64,000 nucleotides of DNA from Bacillus sp. MM2020_4 (GTDB lineage: Bacteria; Bacillota; Bacilli; Bacillales; Cytobacillaceae). The stretch is from assembly GCF_011250555.1 (NCBI RefSeq), contig NZ_JAANMZ010000001.1, forward strand, positions 1 through 64,000, given 5' to 3'. The notes beneath the pieces were generated by a model. The model made no database searches and was not told the DNA's origin. It saw nothing but the letters and a program-made list of their open reading frames with translations. The position numbers and the translations under genes were made by a program. Below, in pieces: positions 43,886 to 53,081 of the stretch (positions are counted from its first letter, which is position 1; the number at the start of each line of letters is the position of its first letter).

Positions 43886-44023
43886 ATAGGGTTATGAAAA
43901 ATGACTAAAGATAAATCGAACATTTAAGGGACTTGGAAAAACATGATTGAAATTTGTGGAAAAAAATGAGATGGTGAAGTTGATTCCTTGTAAATAAAAA
44001 TACTATATATTGGAGTAGAGAAT

Positions 44024-45706
44024 ATGATTAAGAAAAGAATCCGCCATATTCAACGCTACCGAGACATTGTCTATGCTTTTACCAAATATGGTTTCGGTTT
44101 TATCATAAATGAAATGGGACTTACTGAACTTTTAGCGGTTCCAAAAAAGGTATTTACTGAAGGAAATAAAACACTACGCCATAAAACTACTGGTGAAAGG
44201 ATTAGGCTATTTTTGGAGGAGCTCGGTCCAACCTTTGTAAAAATGGGCCAAATTGCCAGTACGAGACCGGATTTGATTCCTGCTGATATTATTCAAGAAC
44301 TGGTAAAACTTCAGGACCAGGTCCAACTATTTCCATTTAAGGAAGTCGAACGAATTATTGAACATGAATTCGCGGAATCAATGGAAACATTATTCGCTGC
44401 CTTTAGTGAGCAACCCCTGGCCGCAGCCTCAATTGGCCAAGTACATTATGCAGAACTGCATACTGGGGAGCGAGTAGCTGTTAAGATTCAACGTCCCAAT
44501 ATCCGAAAAATTATCGAAACGGATTTAGAAATTTTGCAGGATTTAGCTAGATTGGCAGAAACGAAATTAAACTGGGCGGAAAGATATCAAATACGTGATA
44601 TAGTCGCTGAATTGGCGCAATCCATTCGCCTGGAATTGGACTATGAAATCGAGGGGAGAAATGCTGAAAAGATTGCTAGACAATTTATTACTAATCCTGA
44701 TGTAAGAATTCCAAAGATCTACTGGGAAAACACCACTCCCAAAGTATTGACGATGGAATATTTAGAGGGCGTAAAATTGAATGAGGTCGAAAAACTTCAT
44801 AAAGAAGGTTATGAAAGTAAAATCCTGGCGGAAAGGGTTGTAAACGCCGTCTTCCAACAAATTTTAATAGATGGCTTCTTTCATGGAGATCCCCATCCCG
44901 GAAATATTTTAGCCTTACCGGGGAACGCGATAGCTTTTATGGATTTTGGTATTGTTGGCCAATTAACACCGGAGATGAAGCAGTATGTTTCCTCTTTTGT
45001 AATAGCGATGATGAACCAAAATACCGATGAAGTTGTCAGAGTAATTACAAATATGGGTCTAGTGCCGGATGAAGTTAACCATAGAAAATTAAGAGCCGAT
45101 GTTGATATGCTGCGGGAAAAATATAGCCATGTTCCCTTTAGCGAAATGAGCCTCGGCAGGGCAGTTAATGATTTGTTTTCAGTTGCCTTCCGTCATCGGA
45201 TTAAAATACCAACTGATTTAACCATTTTAGGGAAGACACTGCTGACGATGGAAGGAATTGTTGAAAAGCTTAATCCGGAGTTAAGCATTATTAAAATTGC
45301 TAAACCGTTTGGAAGAAGATTGATAAAAGAACGGTTTCATCCAAAGAATGTAGCGGAAAAGGTCAGGATGCAGTTCTCTGAATATGAAGAAATCTTTACT
45401 GAAATGCCACAAACGTTAAAAGATATTACCACCATCATGAAAAAAGGGAAAATGAAAATAGAAATTACGACACCAGAGTTGGATTTATTTTTAAAGAAAG
45501 TAAATCGAATTAGTAATCGCATGTCTTTCAGTATAGTGCTCCTAGCATTTAGTATCATCATGGCTGGAGTAATTATTGGCGCATCATTATCGGGACAAAC
45601 ATCGACCATGCTGACAAAAATCCCAGCCATTGAAATTGGCTTTGTTATCGCCACAACTATGTTTCTATGGCTCTTATATTCCATTTTCAAATCGGGTCGA
45701 TTTTAA
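44024..45706 (+). CDS. ABC1/UbiB/AarF-family atypical kinase
   Basis: 560-residue UbiB-type protein kinase-like ATPase. Family motifs are LGPTFVKMGQIASTRPDLIP (KxGQ motif), AAASIGQVHYAELHTGERVAVKIQRP, GFFHGDPHPGNIL and the metal-binding MDFGIVGQL. Two C-terminal membrane helices (about residues 498-520 and 530-552) anchor it. UbiB proteins support quinone or isoprenoid lipid homeostasis in other bacteria; in Firmicutes the target is unknown. The ATG has a GGAGTAGAG ribosome-site-like stretch. Confidence 0.9.
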   Translation: MIKKRIRHIQRYRDIVYAFTKYGFGFIINEMGLTELLAVPKKVFTEGNKTLRHKTTGERIRLFLEELGPTFVKMGQIASTRPDLIPADIIQELVKLQDQVQLFPFKEVERIIEHEFAESMETLFAAFSEQPLAAASIGQVHYAELHTGERVAVKIQRPNIRKIIETDLEILQDLARLAETKLNWAERYQIRDIVAELAQSIRLELDYEIEGRNAEKIARQFITNPDVRIPKIYWENTTPKVLTMEYLEGVKLNEVEKLHKEGYESKILAERVVNAVFQQILIDGFFHGDPHPGNILALPGNAIAFMDFGIVGQLTPEMKQYVSSFVIAMMNQNTDEVVRVITNMGLVPDEVNHRKLRADVDMLREKYSHVPFSEMSLGRAVNDLFSVAFRHRIKIPTDLTILGKTLLTMEGIVEKLNPELSIIKIAKPFGRRLIKERFHPKNVAEKVRMQFSEYEEIFTEMPQTLKDITTIMKKGKMKIEITTPELDLFLKKVNRISNRMSFSIVLLAFSIIMAGVIIGASLSGQTSTMLTKIPAIEIGFVIATTMFLWLLYSIFKSGRF

Positions 45707-45767
45707 ATTCTGCGTAACAACTTTGATTAAGGACATAAAAGATACTTGTTCTAGGGAGATTAGGTAA

Positions 45768-46652
45768 ATGGGAAAATTATTATTTGTTAAAGGGTATCAC
45801 GATAACGAACGATTAAGGAACAGCTTTAACCAACTGGCTTTAAACACGTTTGGGATTGAGTTTGAAACTTGGTTTCAGCACGGATATTGGACAGAAAAAT
45901 ATCAACCATACTCCTACATAGATAACGGGATGGTGGTGGCCAATGTATCTGTAAATCTCTTAAATCTTGTAATTAGTGATGAGTCTAAACAAGCAATTCA
46001 AATTGGTACAGTCATGACGCACCCTGATTATCGGGATAAAGGGCTATCCAGAAGGCTGATGGAAAAGGTTTTAGAGGATTTTTGCCATGTTGACATAGTT
46101 TATTTATTTGCGAATCAAACTGTTTTAGATTTTTATCCGAAGTTTGGCTTTCAGAGGGTGGAGGAAGTGGAGTTTTCAATGAGTTACAGCCAAAAGCCCT
46201 CACCAAATCTACCAAAGATTAAAAAATTAGATGGCGGAAATTCTGATGATTTAGCATTCATCTATGCGTTGGCGGCTGATAGAGTTTCATGCTCGGGGAC
46301 TTTTGGAACATCAGGCAGTGAGGAACTTTTCATGTTTTATAGTATTATGGTATTCAGTCAAGATCTCTACTATCTTGAAGAGGAAAAGGCGCTGGTCATC
46401 TTTCAAATTGAAGGTGATATCCTACACCTTTATGATGTAGTTTGTAGGGAGAAAGTAAATGCTCCTGGTATTTTGTCCAAGATTGCCGGAGAAAATATAA
46501 ATAAAGTGGTATTCCACTTTCAGCCCGAGATGACAGAAGCTGCAAAGATGGACGTGCAGCCACACGAAACTAGAAATCCCCTCTTTATCAGAAACCAAAC
46601 CAACGTCATCTTACCGGCCGTGTTTAAACATCCATTTACCTCACAGGCATAG
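45768..46652 (+). CDS. GNAT acetyltransferase
   Basis: 294-residue protein with an N-terminal GNAT domain: VMTHPDYRDKGLSRRLMEKV is the acetyl-CoA loop (R-D-K-G-L-S-R form), followed by FANQTVLDFYPKFGFQRVEE. The C-terminal half has a weaker second acetyltransferase-like or SCP-like fold. GGGAG precedes the ATG. The substrate is not recognisable. It is read alone after the UbiB-like gene, 60 bases downstream. Confidence 0.82.
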   Translation: MGKLLFVKGYHDNERLRNSFNQLALNTFGIEFETWFQHGYWTEKYQPYSYIDNGMVVANVSVNLLNLVISDESKQAIQIGTVMTHPDYRDKGLSRRLMEKVLEDFCHVDIVYLFANQTVLDFYPKFGFQRVEEVEFSMSYSQKPSPNLPKIKKLDGGNSDDLAFIYALAADRVSCSGTFGTSGSEELFMFYSIMVFSQDLYYLEEEKALVIFQIEGDILHLYDVVCREKVNAPGILSKIAGENINKVVFHFQPEMTEAAKMDVQPHETRNPLFIRNQTNVILPAVFKHPFTSQA

Positions 46653-46656
46653 AGTA

Positions 46657-46675
46657 AATGGTGCCTGTCACCATT
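46657..46675. repeat. short palindrome AATGGTGCCTGTCACCATT
   Basis: Arms AATGGTG and CACCATT around CCTGT follow the GNAT stop by a few bases. I recall similar GGTGCCTGTCACC elements as dispersed intergenic repeats in some Bacillaceae genomes, which would make this a repeat or a weak terminator. Only one copy is in this window. Confidence 0.5.
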
Positions 46676-46824
46676 GCTAACCTTCCGTTAGTGGCAAACT
46701 TGTTTTTGCTTCTGGCGGTTTTTATATTTTTATTGGTGCTGAGGTGAATTTTTTTTTGTTGCCGGAATATATTTAACCATAATTAGTGGCTGTAATTTGT
46801 CATTTGTATTGGAAAGGGGGGCTT

Positions 46825-47445
46825 ATGTATTGGACAAGGGTCAGGTTTTATTTAAACCATAATAGGTCGGAAAATCTATCTATCTACAAGCGCGGTTGTT
46901 TTATCTTTTTGGGATCGTCTCTTGTCGCCCTATCCTTGCAATTACTATTGGTGAAAAATTTCGTCATTGACGGGGGCATTATTGGCATTAGCATTATTCT
47001 CTCTTATATTACCCGCGAGGAAGTGGGATTGTTTCTCTTACTGTTGAATACCCCTTTTTTCATTCTTGCTTATACCTACCTTGGAAGCAGGTTTCTCATA
47101 CTTAGCCTATTCGCAATCCTTATTCTGTCAATAGGAACGTATCTACTTGAACCTTTACCTGTCTTAACCCATAATCCCATTTTAGTGATTTTCCTGGGGG
47201 GATTCAGTTTAGGGTTGGGTGTCGGAATCACTATTCGATATGGCGGCTGTTTAGATGGGACGGAGGTATTAGCCATCCTATTTAGTAAACGTTCTCCTTT
47301 TTCGATCGGGCAATATGTGCTTTTATTTAATTTATTCATCTTTGGAAGTTCTGTTTTCATATTTGGTTTATACGAGGCGATCTACTCATTAGCCACTTTT
47401 TGTGTCGCGTATAAAACAATTGATTTATCTATAAAGGGCCACTAA
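46825..47445 (+). CDS. YitT-family membrane protein, short form
   Basis: 206-residue protein with five to six hydrophobic segments and the family motif VIDGGIIGISIILSYIT and GGCLDGTEVLAILFSKR. Typical YitT proteins continue after the helices into a soluble DUF2179 domain of about 80 residues; here translation stops right after AYKTIDLSIKGH, and the following DNA does not encode DUF2179 in any frame. AAAGGGGGG precedes the ATG; a longer start 13 codons upstream is weaker. Function unknown. Confidence 0.8.
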   Translation: MYWTRVRFYLNHNRSENLSIYKRGCFIFLGSSLVALSLQLLLVKNFVIDGGIIGISIILSYITREEVGLFLLLLNTPFFILAYTYLGSRFLILSLFAILILSIGTYLLEPLPVLTHNPILVIFLGGFSLGLGVGITIRYGGCLDGTEVLAILFSKRSPFSIGQYVLLFNLFIFGSSVFIFGLYEAIYSLATFCVAYKTIDLSIKGH

Positions 47446-47502
47446 TTATTAATCAGAAGCTATGTTTACTCTGGTTTCTAGTTTTTATTATTACTTATAT
47501 AG

Positions 47503-47537
47503 AAAATGCCCGATCGCCATTATGACCGGGCATTTTC
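47503..47537. terminator. bidirectional terminator between YitT-type and hydrolase genes
   Basis: AAAATGCCCG pairs with CGGGCATTTT, with the internal bases able to pair partly; A and T runs flank it. Confidence 0.82.
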
Positions 47538-47543
47538 ATATTC

Positions 47544-48347
47544 TTATTGTTTTCCTAAAAACTCTAGTATTTTTTTATTCACTAAATCAACGGCTTCGGT
47601 TACATAGATGTGTCCGGCCCCTTGAATAGTCAGAAATTCAGCTCCATTTATATTCTCCGCCAATGTAACTCCATTTTGATACGGAACTAATCTGTCTTCA
47701 TTACCGTGTATGACTAGAGTCGGTACGGTAATTTGGTCAATCTCACTCGAGGTATCATGTGCCATGCAGGCTTGAAGCTGTAACATATAAGCATAGGGCT
47801 GAACCGGTAACTCAATTCGTTTTTGAATATCTTCGGCAATCCTATCTCGATGATTTTCAATAAAGAATTGACTGTAAAGTATCGGAACAGACGCCCATGC
47901 CATTTCTTCAGGGGTAGCAATGGAAGAAGCCCTTGAAAGCATGAGCATGGCGACATCTGAACTGGGTTGTACATGATCAACACCGCCCGGGGTTGTACAT
48001 CCTAAGATGAGTGACCGAATTCGTTCGGGATATTTAAGGGCGAGCCTTTGGGCAATCATTCCCCCCATCGAAATTCCATATACGTGTGCGGTCTCAACAC
48101 CTGATGCATCCAAAACAGCCCTTGCATCTTCCGCCATAAGCTCAATTGAATAAGGGGTATTAGGTTTACCGCTTAGTCCTACGCCGCGATTATCAAAGAT
48201 AATGACCTTGTATTTTTCGCTTAGGGCTGGGACTGTTCTAAACCAAGATTTTGAATGAAGTGATAACCCCATTATTAATAATAAGGGTTCACCTTCACCA
48301 TGGATTTCATAATATAAGTCAATTCCATTCGCATTCGTTATTGGCAT
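47544..48347 (-). CDS. alpha/beta hydrolase
   Basis: 267-residue alpha/beta hydrolase (fold family Abhydrolase_1). Nucleophile elbow GISMGGMIAQ near residue 90, oxyanion HG-like LLIMGLSLHSKSW, acid in VIHGNEDRLVPY, histidine in IQGAGHIYVTEA. AAAGGAG lies 11 bases before the ATG; upstream GTG codons fall inside that site. It resembles the hydrolase at 54231-55010. Substrate unknown. Confidence 0.85.
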   Translation of the reverse strand: MPITNANGIDLYYEIHGEGEPLLLIMGLSLHSKSWFRTVPALSEKYKVIIFDNRGVGLSGKPNTPYSIELMAEDARAVLDASGVETAHVYGISMGGMIAQRLALKYPERIRSLILGCTTPGGVDHVQPSSDVAMLMLSRASSIATPEEMAWASVPILYSQFFIENHRDRIAEDIQKRIELPVQPYAYMLQLQACMAHDTSSEIDQITVPTLVIHGNEDRLVPYQNGVTLAENINGAEFLTIQGAGHIYVTEAVDLVNKKILEFLGKQ

Positions 48348-48876
48348 GCAAACCACCACTCCTTTTCATCCAGATAATAGTAGATTATATGATAATAGGA
48401 ACTTTAGAAGAACCGAAACTAGGAAAGAATACCATGCTGTTTGTATCGAACAAAATCATCTTTGTTTGTAACCAAGATCAGAGAAAGTCTTATAGAGATA
48501 TACCATTCGTGTCTGGCAAGATCTGTTAACCCTAAACAAACTTTTGAAAAAATTAACATCTATTATGAAGTCGGTTAATACTCCGAGAAATATTTTCCGA
48601 CAAACTTCGTCAAGCTCCACTGTAATTGGTAATGGGGATTTTATAAAAGCTGTGTGGTAGTAAGGAATTTTGAAAGGGTGAAAATTCCTTGTGTAGATCA
48701 GCATGCTCGATTGTGGAAAAATGTCGATAACGTTTGGTTTACAAAACAACACTTTGCGACAATAATCATAATTATATTAATATTCTAATTAATAAAGTAT
48801 CCTGGCATCCAAGAAATGTAACAGCTTTTTAAAAGAATATTGATATGATCAAAAATTTTAGGAGGCATCGTTGTTT
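48348..48876. other. intergenic region upstream of the acyl-CoA ligase
   Basis: About 530 bases without a credible coding sequence. It is AT-rich, with no strong hairpin or recognisable operator; a TTGTTT... A/T stretch before the ligase gene might hold its promoter. Confidence 0.55.
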
Positions 48877-50511
48877 ATGGTTTATCAGCAAAAGCCGTGG
48901 TTGAACATTTATGACTCAAGAATTGAAGAACATGTCAGTATTGAACATCATTCACTTTATAATTTCTTAGAAGATGCAGCAAACCGGTATCAGAATAAAC
49001 CGGCATTTACCTTTTTTGGCAGGGTCTTGAGCTTCAATGAAACAAAAGCAATAACTGATCGTTTAGCCTCAGCATTACATAAAGAAGGCTTTAAAAAAGG
49101 TGACCGACTTTCCATCATGCTTCCGAATGCCCCGCACTATATTTTTGCACTTTTTGGGGTTTTTCGTCTTGGCGGTATCGCGGTTCAAGTAAATCCAATG
49201 TATGTAGAAAGAGAGATTGAACACGTATTAAATGATTCCGGTTCGGAATACATAGTTGTTCTAGATGCATTATATCCAAAGGTAAAAAAGGCACAGCCAA
49301 AAACGTCCTTAAAAAAGGTAATTGTGGTAAGCTTTGGCGGCCAGAAGATGGACCTTGCTGAGGGCGACTGTTATTTTGAAGAATTCCTTAACACTGAGCT
49401 TGACATACCTACTGTTGAGATCAATCGTGATGAGGATGTTGCCCTATTGCAGTATACGGGGGGGACTACCGGACTTTCCAAAGGTGTTATGCTTACACAC
49501 ACAAACCTTTTAGCTAATTTCAATCAAGTCTGTGATTTTGCCTATAAAACATGTGAGGATAAGCCGGAAGATTTTAAAATGATTACTGTCCTGCCAATGT
49601 TCCATGTTTACGGTCTTTCCAGTACTGCCCTTTGTGGAATTAGAGAAGGTGCGAACCAAATCCTGTTGCCACGATTTGATCCGAAAGAGATTATGGAGAT
49701 CGTTAAGCGCGAAAAGCCTTTCCAAATGTCAGGCGTACCTACGATGTTTTTTGCCTTAAACTCTAGCCTTGGTCTAGAGGAATGCGGCTTTGATGATCTT
49801 TACTATATAAGTTGTGGCGGTGCACCATTGCCAGTGGAAGCGGCAAAATTATTCGAAAAGCGTACAGGTGCCATGCTTCTGGATGGATATGGACTATCTG
49901 AGGCAGCTCCAACGGTTATTTTTAACCCTCCGTTTGTGCCTAGAAAATATGGCAGTATCGGCATCCCAGTCCAAAGCACCACAGTTCGAATCGTCCAAGA
50001 AACAGATGATGGTTATGTGGATGCGCCAGTTGGAGAAGAGGGTGAGTTAATTGTCCAAGGCCCGCAGGTGATGAAAGGCTACTGGAATCTTCCAGAAGAG
50101 ACAGCTGCTACATTGAAGGACGGTTGGTTATTTACCGGTGATATTGGCAAAATGGATGCGGAAGGCTATTTTTATATCCTTGATCGGAAAAAGGACATGA
50201 TTATTGCAAGCGGCTACAATGTGTATCCGCGTGAAATCGAAGAAGTCCTATATCAACTTGAAGCGATTGAAGAAGTGCTTGTTGTCGGAGTACCTGATCC
50301 ATATCGCGGAGAAACAGTGAAGGCCTATGTCAAGCTAAAACCGGGACATACGATTTCAGAAGAGGAAATCAAACAATATGGTAAGGAAAATCTTGCACCG
50401 TATAAAGCTCCAAAAGATGTAGAAATACGTGAGGATCTGCCTAAATCAACGGTTGGAAAACTATTAAGAAGAGTACTAAAAGACCAGGAGAAAATGAAAG
50501 TTAAAGCTTAA
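48877..50511 (+). CDS. long-chain fatty acid--CoA ligase
   Basis: AMP-forming acyl-CoA ligase of 544 residues. The AMP-binding P-loop is YTGGTTGLSKGVMLTH; DGYGLSEAAPTVIFNPP, TGDIGKMDAEGYFYILDRKKDMIIASG and the C-terminal KSTVGKLLRR lysine loop are intact. Two starts are possible: TTG at 48871 and ATG at 48877 behind GGAGG (5 and 11 bases). It leads a run ending in the PHA synthase, so it may feed activated fatty acids to the SDR and PhaC or to beta-oxidation. Confidence 0.92.
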   Translation: MVYQQKPWLNIYDSRIEEHVSIEHHSLYNFLEDAANRYQNKPAFTFFGRVLSFNETKAITDRLASALHKEGFKKGDRLSIMLPNAPHYIFALFGVFRLGGIAVQVNPMYVEREIEHVLNDSGSEYIVVLDALYPKVKKAQPKTSLKKVIVVSFGGQKMDLAEGDCYFEEFLNTELDIPTVEINRDEDVALLQYTGGTTGLSKGVMLTHTNLLANFNQVCDFAYKTCEDKPEDFKMITVLPMFHVYGLSSTALCGIREGANQILLPRFDPKEIMEIVKREKPFQMSGVPTMFFALNSSLGLEECGFDDLYYISCGGAPLPVEAAKLFEKRTGAMLLDGYGLSEAAPTVIFNPPFVPRKYGSIGIPVQSTTVRIVQETDDGYVDAPVGEEGELIVQGPQVMKGYWNLPEETAATLKDGWLFTGDIGKMDAEGYFYILDRKKDMIIASGYNVYPREIEEVLYQLEAIEEVLVVGVPDPYRGETVKAYVKLKPGHTISEEEIKQYGKENLAPYKAPKDVEIREDLPKSTVGKLLRRVLKDQEKMKVKA

Positions 50512-50529
50512 TCGAATGAGGTGAGGAAA

Positions 50530-51309
50530 ATGAATATTCAGGATTTGTTTAGCTTAAAAGGAAAAACGGCAATTGTTACTGGCGGCGGAAGAGGGTTAGG
50601 GCAGCAAATTGCCATAGCCTATGCGGAAGCAGGGGCCAATATTGTTGTTTGCTCAAGAAATGTCGATGCCTGCAAGCAATTTACGGAAGGGCTTCAAGAA
50701 AAAGGAGTTCGTGCACTTGCTTTAAAATGTGATGTATCTAATTCGAATGACATTCAGCATGTGGTAGACGAAACAATGAAGGAATTTGGCAGAATTGATA
50801 TTTTAGTCAATAATAGCGGGACTAGCTGGGGAGCGCCTGCACTCGAGATGCCTGCCGATAAATGGGATAAGGTGATGGATATTAATCTCAAGGCCGTTTT
50901 CCTATTTTCTCAGGCCGTTGGCAAAATTATGGTCGAGCAAAAATCCGGTAAGATTATTAATATTGCATCGATTGCCGGTATGGGCGGGCAAGACCCTTTA
51001 GTCATGGATGCGATTGGCTATTCTGCCAGTAAGGGTGCGGTCATTACCTTAACAAAGGATTTAGCTGTTAAATGGGCTCCATATAATGTTCATGTAAACG
51101 CGATTGCCCCTGGTTTTTTCCCGACAAAAATGGCAAAAGCCATCTTGGATTATTCAGGCGAAAAGATTCTTGAACGGACACCTGCAGGCCGCTTCGGATC
51201 GGATGATGATATGAAAGGTCCGGCATTGTTCCTAGCTTCAGATGCTTCAGATTATGTTTTTGGCCATGTTTTGATTGTCGATGGCGGAACAACGGCAGGG
51301 GTTCAATAA
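50530..51309 (+). CDS. SDR-family dehydrogenase (3-oxoacyl reductase-like)
   Basis: 259-residue short-chain dehydrogenase with nucleotide motif GGGRGLGQQIA and catalytic YSASKG. The leading LFSLKGKTAIVTGG and the ending DYVFGHVLIVDGGTTAGV are typical of gluconate- or 3-oxoacyl-reductase relatives. Position in the PHA operon suggests a PhaB-like acetoacetyl-CoA or 3-ketoacyl-CoA reductase making R-3-hydroxyacyl-CoA, but the sequence itself does not fix that. GAGGTGAGG precedes the ATG. Confidence 0.85.
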   Translation: MNIQDLFSLKGKTAIVTGGGRGLGQQIAIAYAEAGANIVVCSRNVDACKQFTEGLQEKGVRALALKCDVSNSNDIQHVVDETMKEFGRIDILVNNSGTSWGAPALEMPADKWDKVMDINLKAVFLFSQAVGKIMVEQKSGKIINIASIAGMGGQDPLVMDAIGYSASKGAVITLTKDLAVKWAPYNVHVNAIAPGFFPTKMAKAILDYSGEKILERTPAGRFGSDDDMKGPALFLASDASDYVFGHVLIVDGGTTAGVQ

Positions 51310-51404
51310 CTTTTCATTTTTAATTGAATATAATGATTGACTTAATGGCTTGTATTTATTATGTTTAGGTAAACATACCAACTGGTTAGTTAAGAGGGAA
51401 AGTC

Positions 51405-51875
51405 ATGGATTCAAAGCAACGTGATCTCGTTTCATTCTATAAAAAAATCGAAGCACAGATGAATAAAAGAATCCATGCAAAGACCAATACACGAACCTTT
51501 ACAAAGGCTTTTGGAAGGGCAATGGAGGCCCATCTGAAAAAGGCAAGGATTCACAGAAGGTTAACAACTAGGTGGTTAAATCGGCAAGGACTTGCGAATA
51601 AGGATGAACTAGCAGCCATTTCTAACAGAATAATAGTTTTTGAAGAAAAGATTGATCTAATGGATGATTCCATCTTTTCCATGAACAAGACCATAAAGGA
51701 AAATGATATCCAGTTAAAAATGATTCGGAAATCGTGGGATGAATGGTTTATTTTTCTAAAGAGTGAAGTAAAGTCAATACACGATAACAAGATCAATACA
51801 CTAGAAAAAGAACTTCAGGAATTAAAGCAATTATTTCATAATGAATTGGATTGGGAGGAGAATGAAAATGACTGA
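51405..51875 (+). CDS. coiled-coil protein of PHA cluster, unassigned
   Basis: 156-residue basic N-terminus (many Lys/Arg to residue 70) followed by a long helical, coiled-coil-rich part ending in an acidic tail (NELDWEENEND). The frame overlaps the next gene by eight bases. Its position before a phasin-like protein and PhaR suggests a granule-associated or DNA/granule-linking protein, but I cannot assign a family; the PhaP/PhaE type is the alternative. GAGGGAAAG precedes the ATG. Confidence 0.7.
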   Translation: MDSKQRDLVSFYKKIEAQMNKRIHAKTNTRTFTKAFGRAMEAHLKKARIHRRLTTRWLNRQGLANKDELAAISNRIIVFEEKIDLMDDSIFSMNKTIKENDIQLKMIRKSWDEWFIFLKSEVKSIHDNKINTLEKELQELKQLFHNELDWEENEND

Positions 51876-52479
51876 AACAAACGAAAAGGTACTAGGGAGT
51901 CAAGAAACGGAGGGCAGCCTTGAAACGAGCCTTGACCTATTATGGAAACTTGGTTTTGACGAGGTAGATGCATGGGCGGAGCGTTTCAATAAACGTGATG
52001 AACGTTTCCTAGCGGCAGTGAAGAACTTCGTCGAAAAGGTAAAACAAAATCAAGAAAATGTGATCACGATTGCCGCACAATTTAGCGTGGAACTAAAGGA
52101 TTGGGAAAAAGCAGCACGTGAGGAATTCCTAGCAACCACCACGCCATTACAGCATTTCTTCCCGGTTAAATCATATGAAGAAATCAATCAAGTTGTGGAA
52201 GACATTCAAAACAAAACAGCCCAATTATTGTTAACGCCTGCACAAGCATTAACAACCGGTCAATTTCAAGCTCTTGATAAGTATTTAGAAACAGTTGAAC
52301 AATATATTTCTTTCAGAAAAAAAGCGAGAGAAAAATATATTGAAAGTGTCAAGAAAACAACAAATGTCTTATATGAAAACCAAAAATTATTTGTGAATTT
52401 ATTTGCAAAGCAAGTAAAAACCGCGATGTTCCCATTTCAAAAGTACATGAAAAGTGTATCAGATTTAACAAAAGCGTAA
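51868..52479 (+). CDS. phasin-like PHA granule protein
   Basis: 203-residue, mostly helical protein without a signal peptide. It has the SLDLLWKLGFDEVDAWAERF start and amphipathic helices, with a repeated basic pattern (KKAREKYIESVKKTTNVLYENQ), as in small phasins (PhaP) coating polymer granules. The start is set by GGGAGGAG seven bases before the ATG; the ATG two codons upstream is too close. It lies between the coiled-coil gene and phaR. Family identity is moderately sure. Confidence 0.68.
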   Translation: MTETNEKVLGSQETEGSLETSLDLLWKLGFDEVDAWAERFNKRDERFLAAVKNFVEKVKQNQENVITIAAQFSVELKDWEKAAREEFLATTTPLQHFFPVKSYEEINQVVEDIQNKTAQLLLTPAQALTTGQFQALDKYLETVEQYISFRKKAREKYIESVKKTTNVLYENQKLFVNLFAKQVKTAMFPFQKYMKSVSDLTKA

Positions 52480-52493
52480 CGAGGTGAATGTAG

Positions 52494-53060
52494 ATGTCTG
52501 GGAAAAAGCCTTACGATCCATATGAATCCCTTCATAAGTTTAGCTTATTATGGGAAAAACAGGTTAATGATTTTATCTATCTTTGGACAAATAATAAGGA
52601 ATTTGTGAAAATGTCTCATTTAGGAACGGAATTTCATTCCCGTTCGCTTGAAACATTCAAAAAAAATCAAGAGGCAATTGCAAGTATGTTAAATTTGCCT
52701 ACTAAAAATGATGTGACGAATGTAGCGAGCCTAACGCTTCAAGCAGAGGAAAAAGTGGAGGCTTTAGAGGAGCAAATATGGGAGCTGCAGGATGCCGTAA
52801 AATCTCAAAGTAAAGAGATTGAAAGTGTTGTTGCGGTATCTAAGGAAGTTATTAAACTAACAAAGCAATTGAAGACAGAGTTAGTAAAAACAAAAAAGGA
52901 TCTGGCCGATACCAAGGATTTACATGCTGAACTTCAGGAATTGAAATTTGAATTATTGAAACTAAATGATTTTAAAGAGGAATTTGAGACCATCAAGGGT
53001 CTTATTAAACAGGACAGGGCGTCAGAACCAGTATTAACTGGTGCTGGATCAGGAAATTAA
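52494..53060 (+). CDS. phaR: PHA synthase subunit PhaR
   Basis: 188-residue acidic/lysine-rich protein. The N-terminal YDPYESLHKFSLLWEKQVNDFIYLW segment resembles class IV PhaR subunits; the middle and C-terminal part is a long coiled coil (residues about 80-170). PhaR forms the active class IV synthase with PhaC. CGAGGTG precedes the ATG. The phaC gene starts 22 bases after its stop, matching Bacillus phaR-phaC linkage, although the B. megaterium order phaR-phaB-phaC differs. Confidence 0.75.
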   Translation: MSGKKPYDPYESLHKFSLLWEKQVNDFIYLWTNNKEFVKMSHLGTEFHSRSLETFKKNQEAIASMLNLPTKNDVTNVASLTLQAEEKVEALEEQIWELQDAVKSQSKEIESVVAVSKEVIKLTKQLKTELVKTKKDLADTKDLHAELQELKFELLKLNDFKEEFETIKGLIKQDRASEPVLTGAGSGN

Positions 53061-53081
53061 TAGAAAGGAGCGAAAAACACC

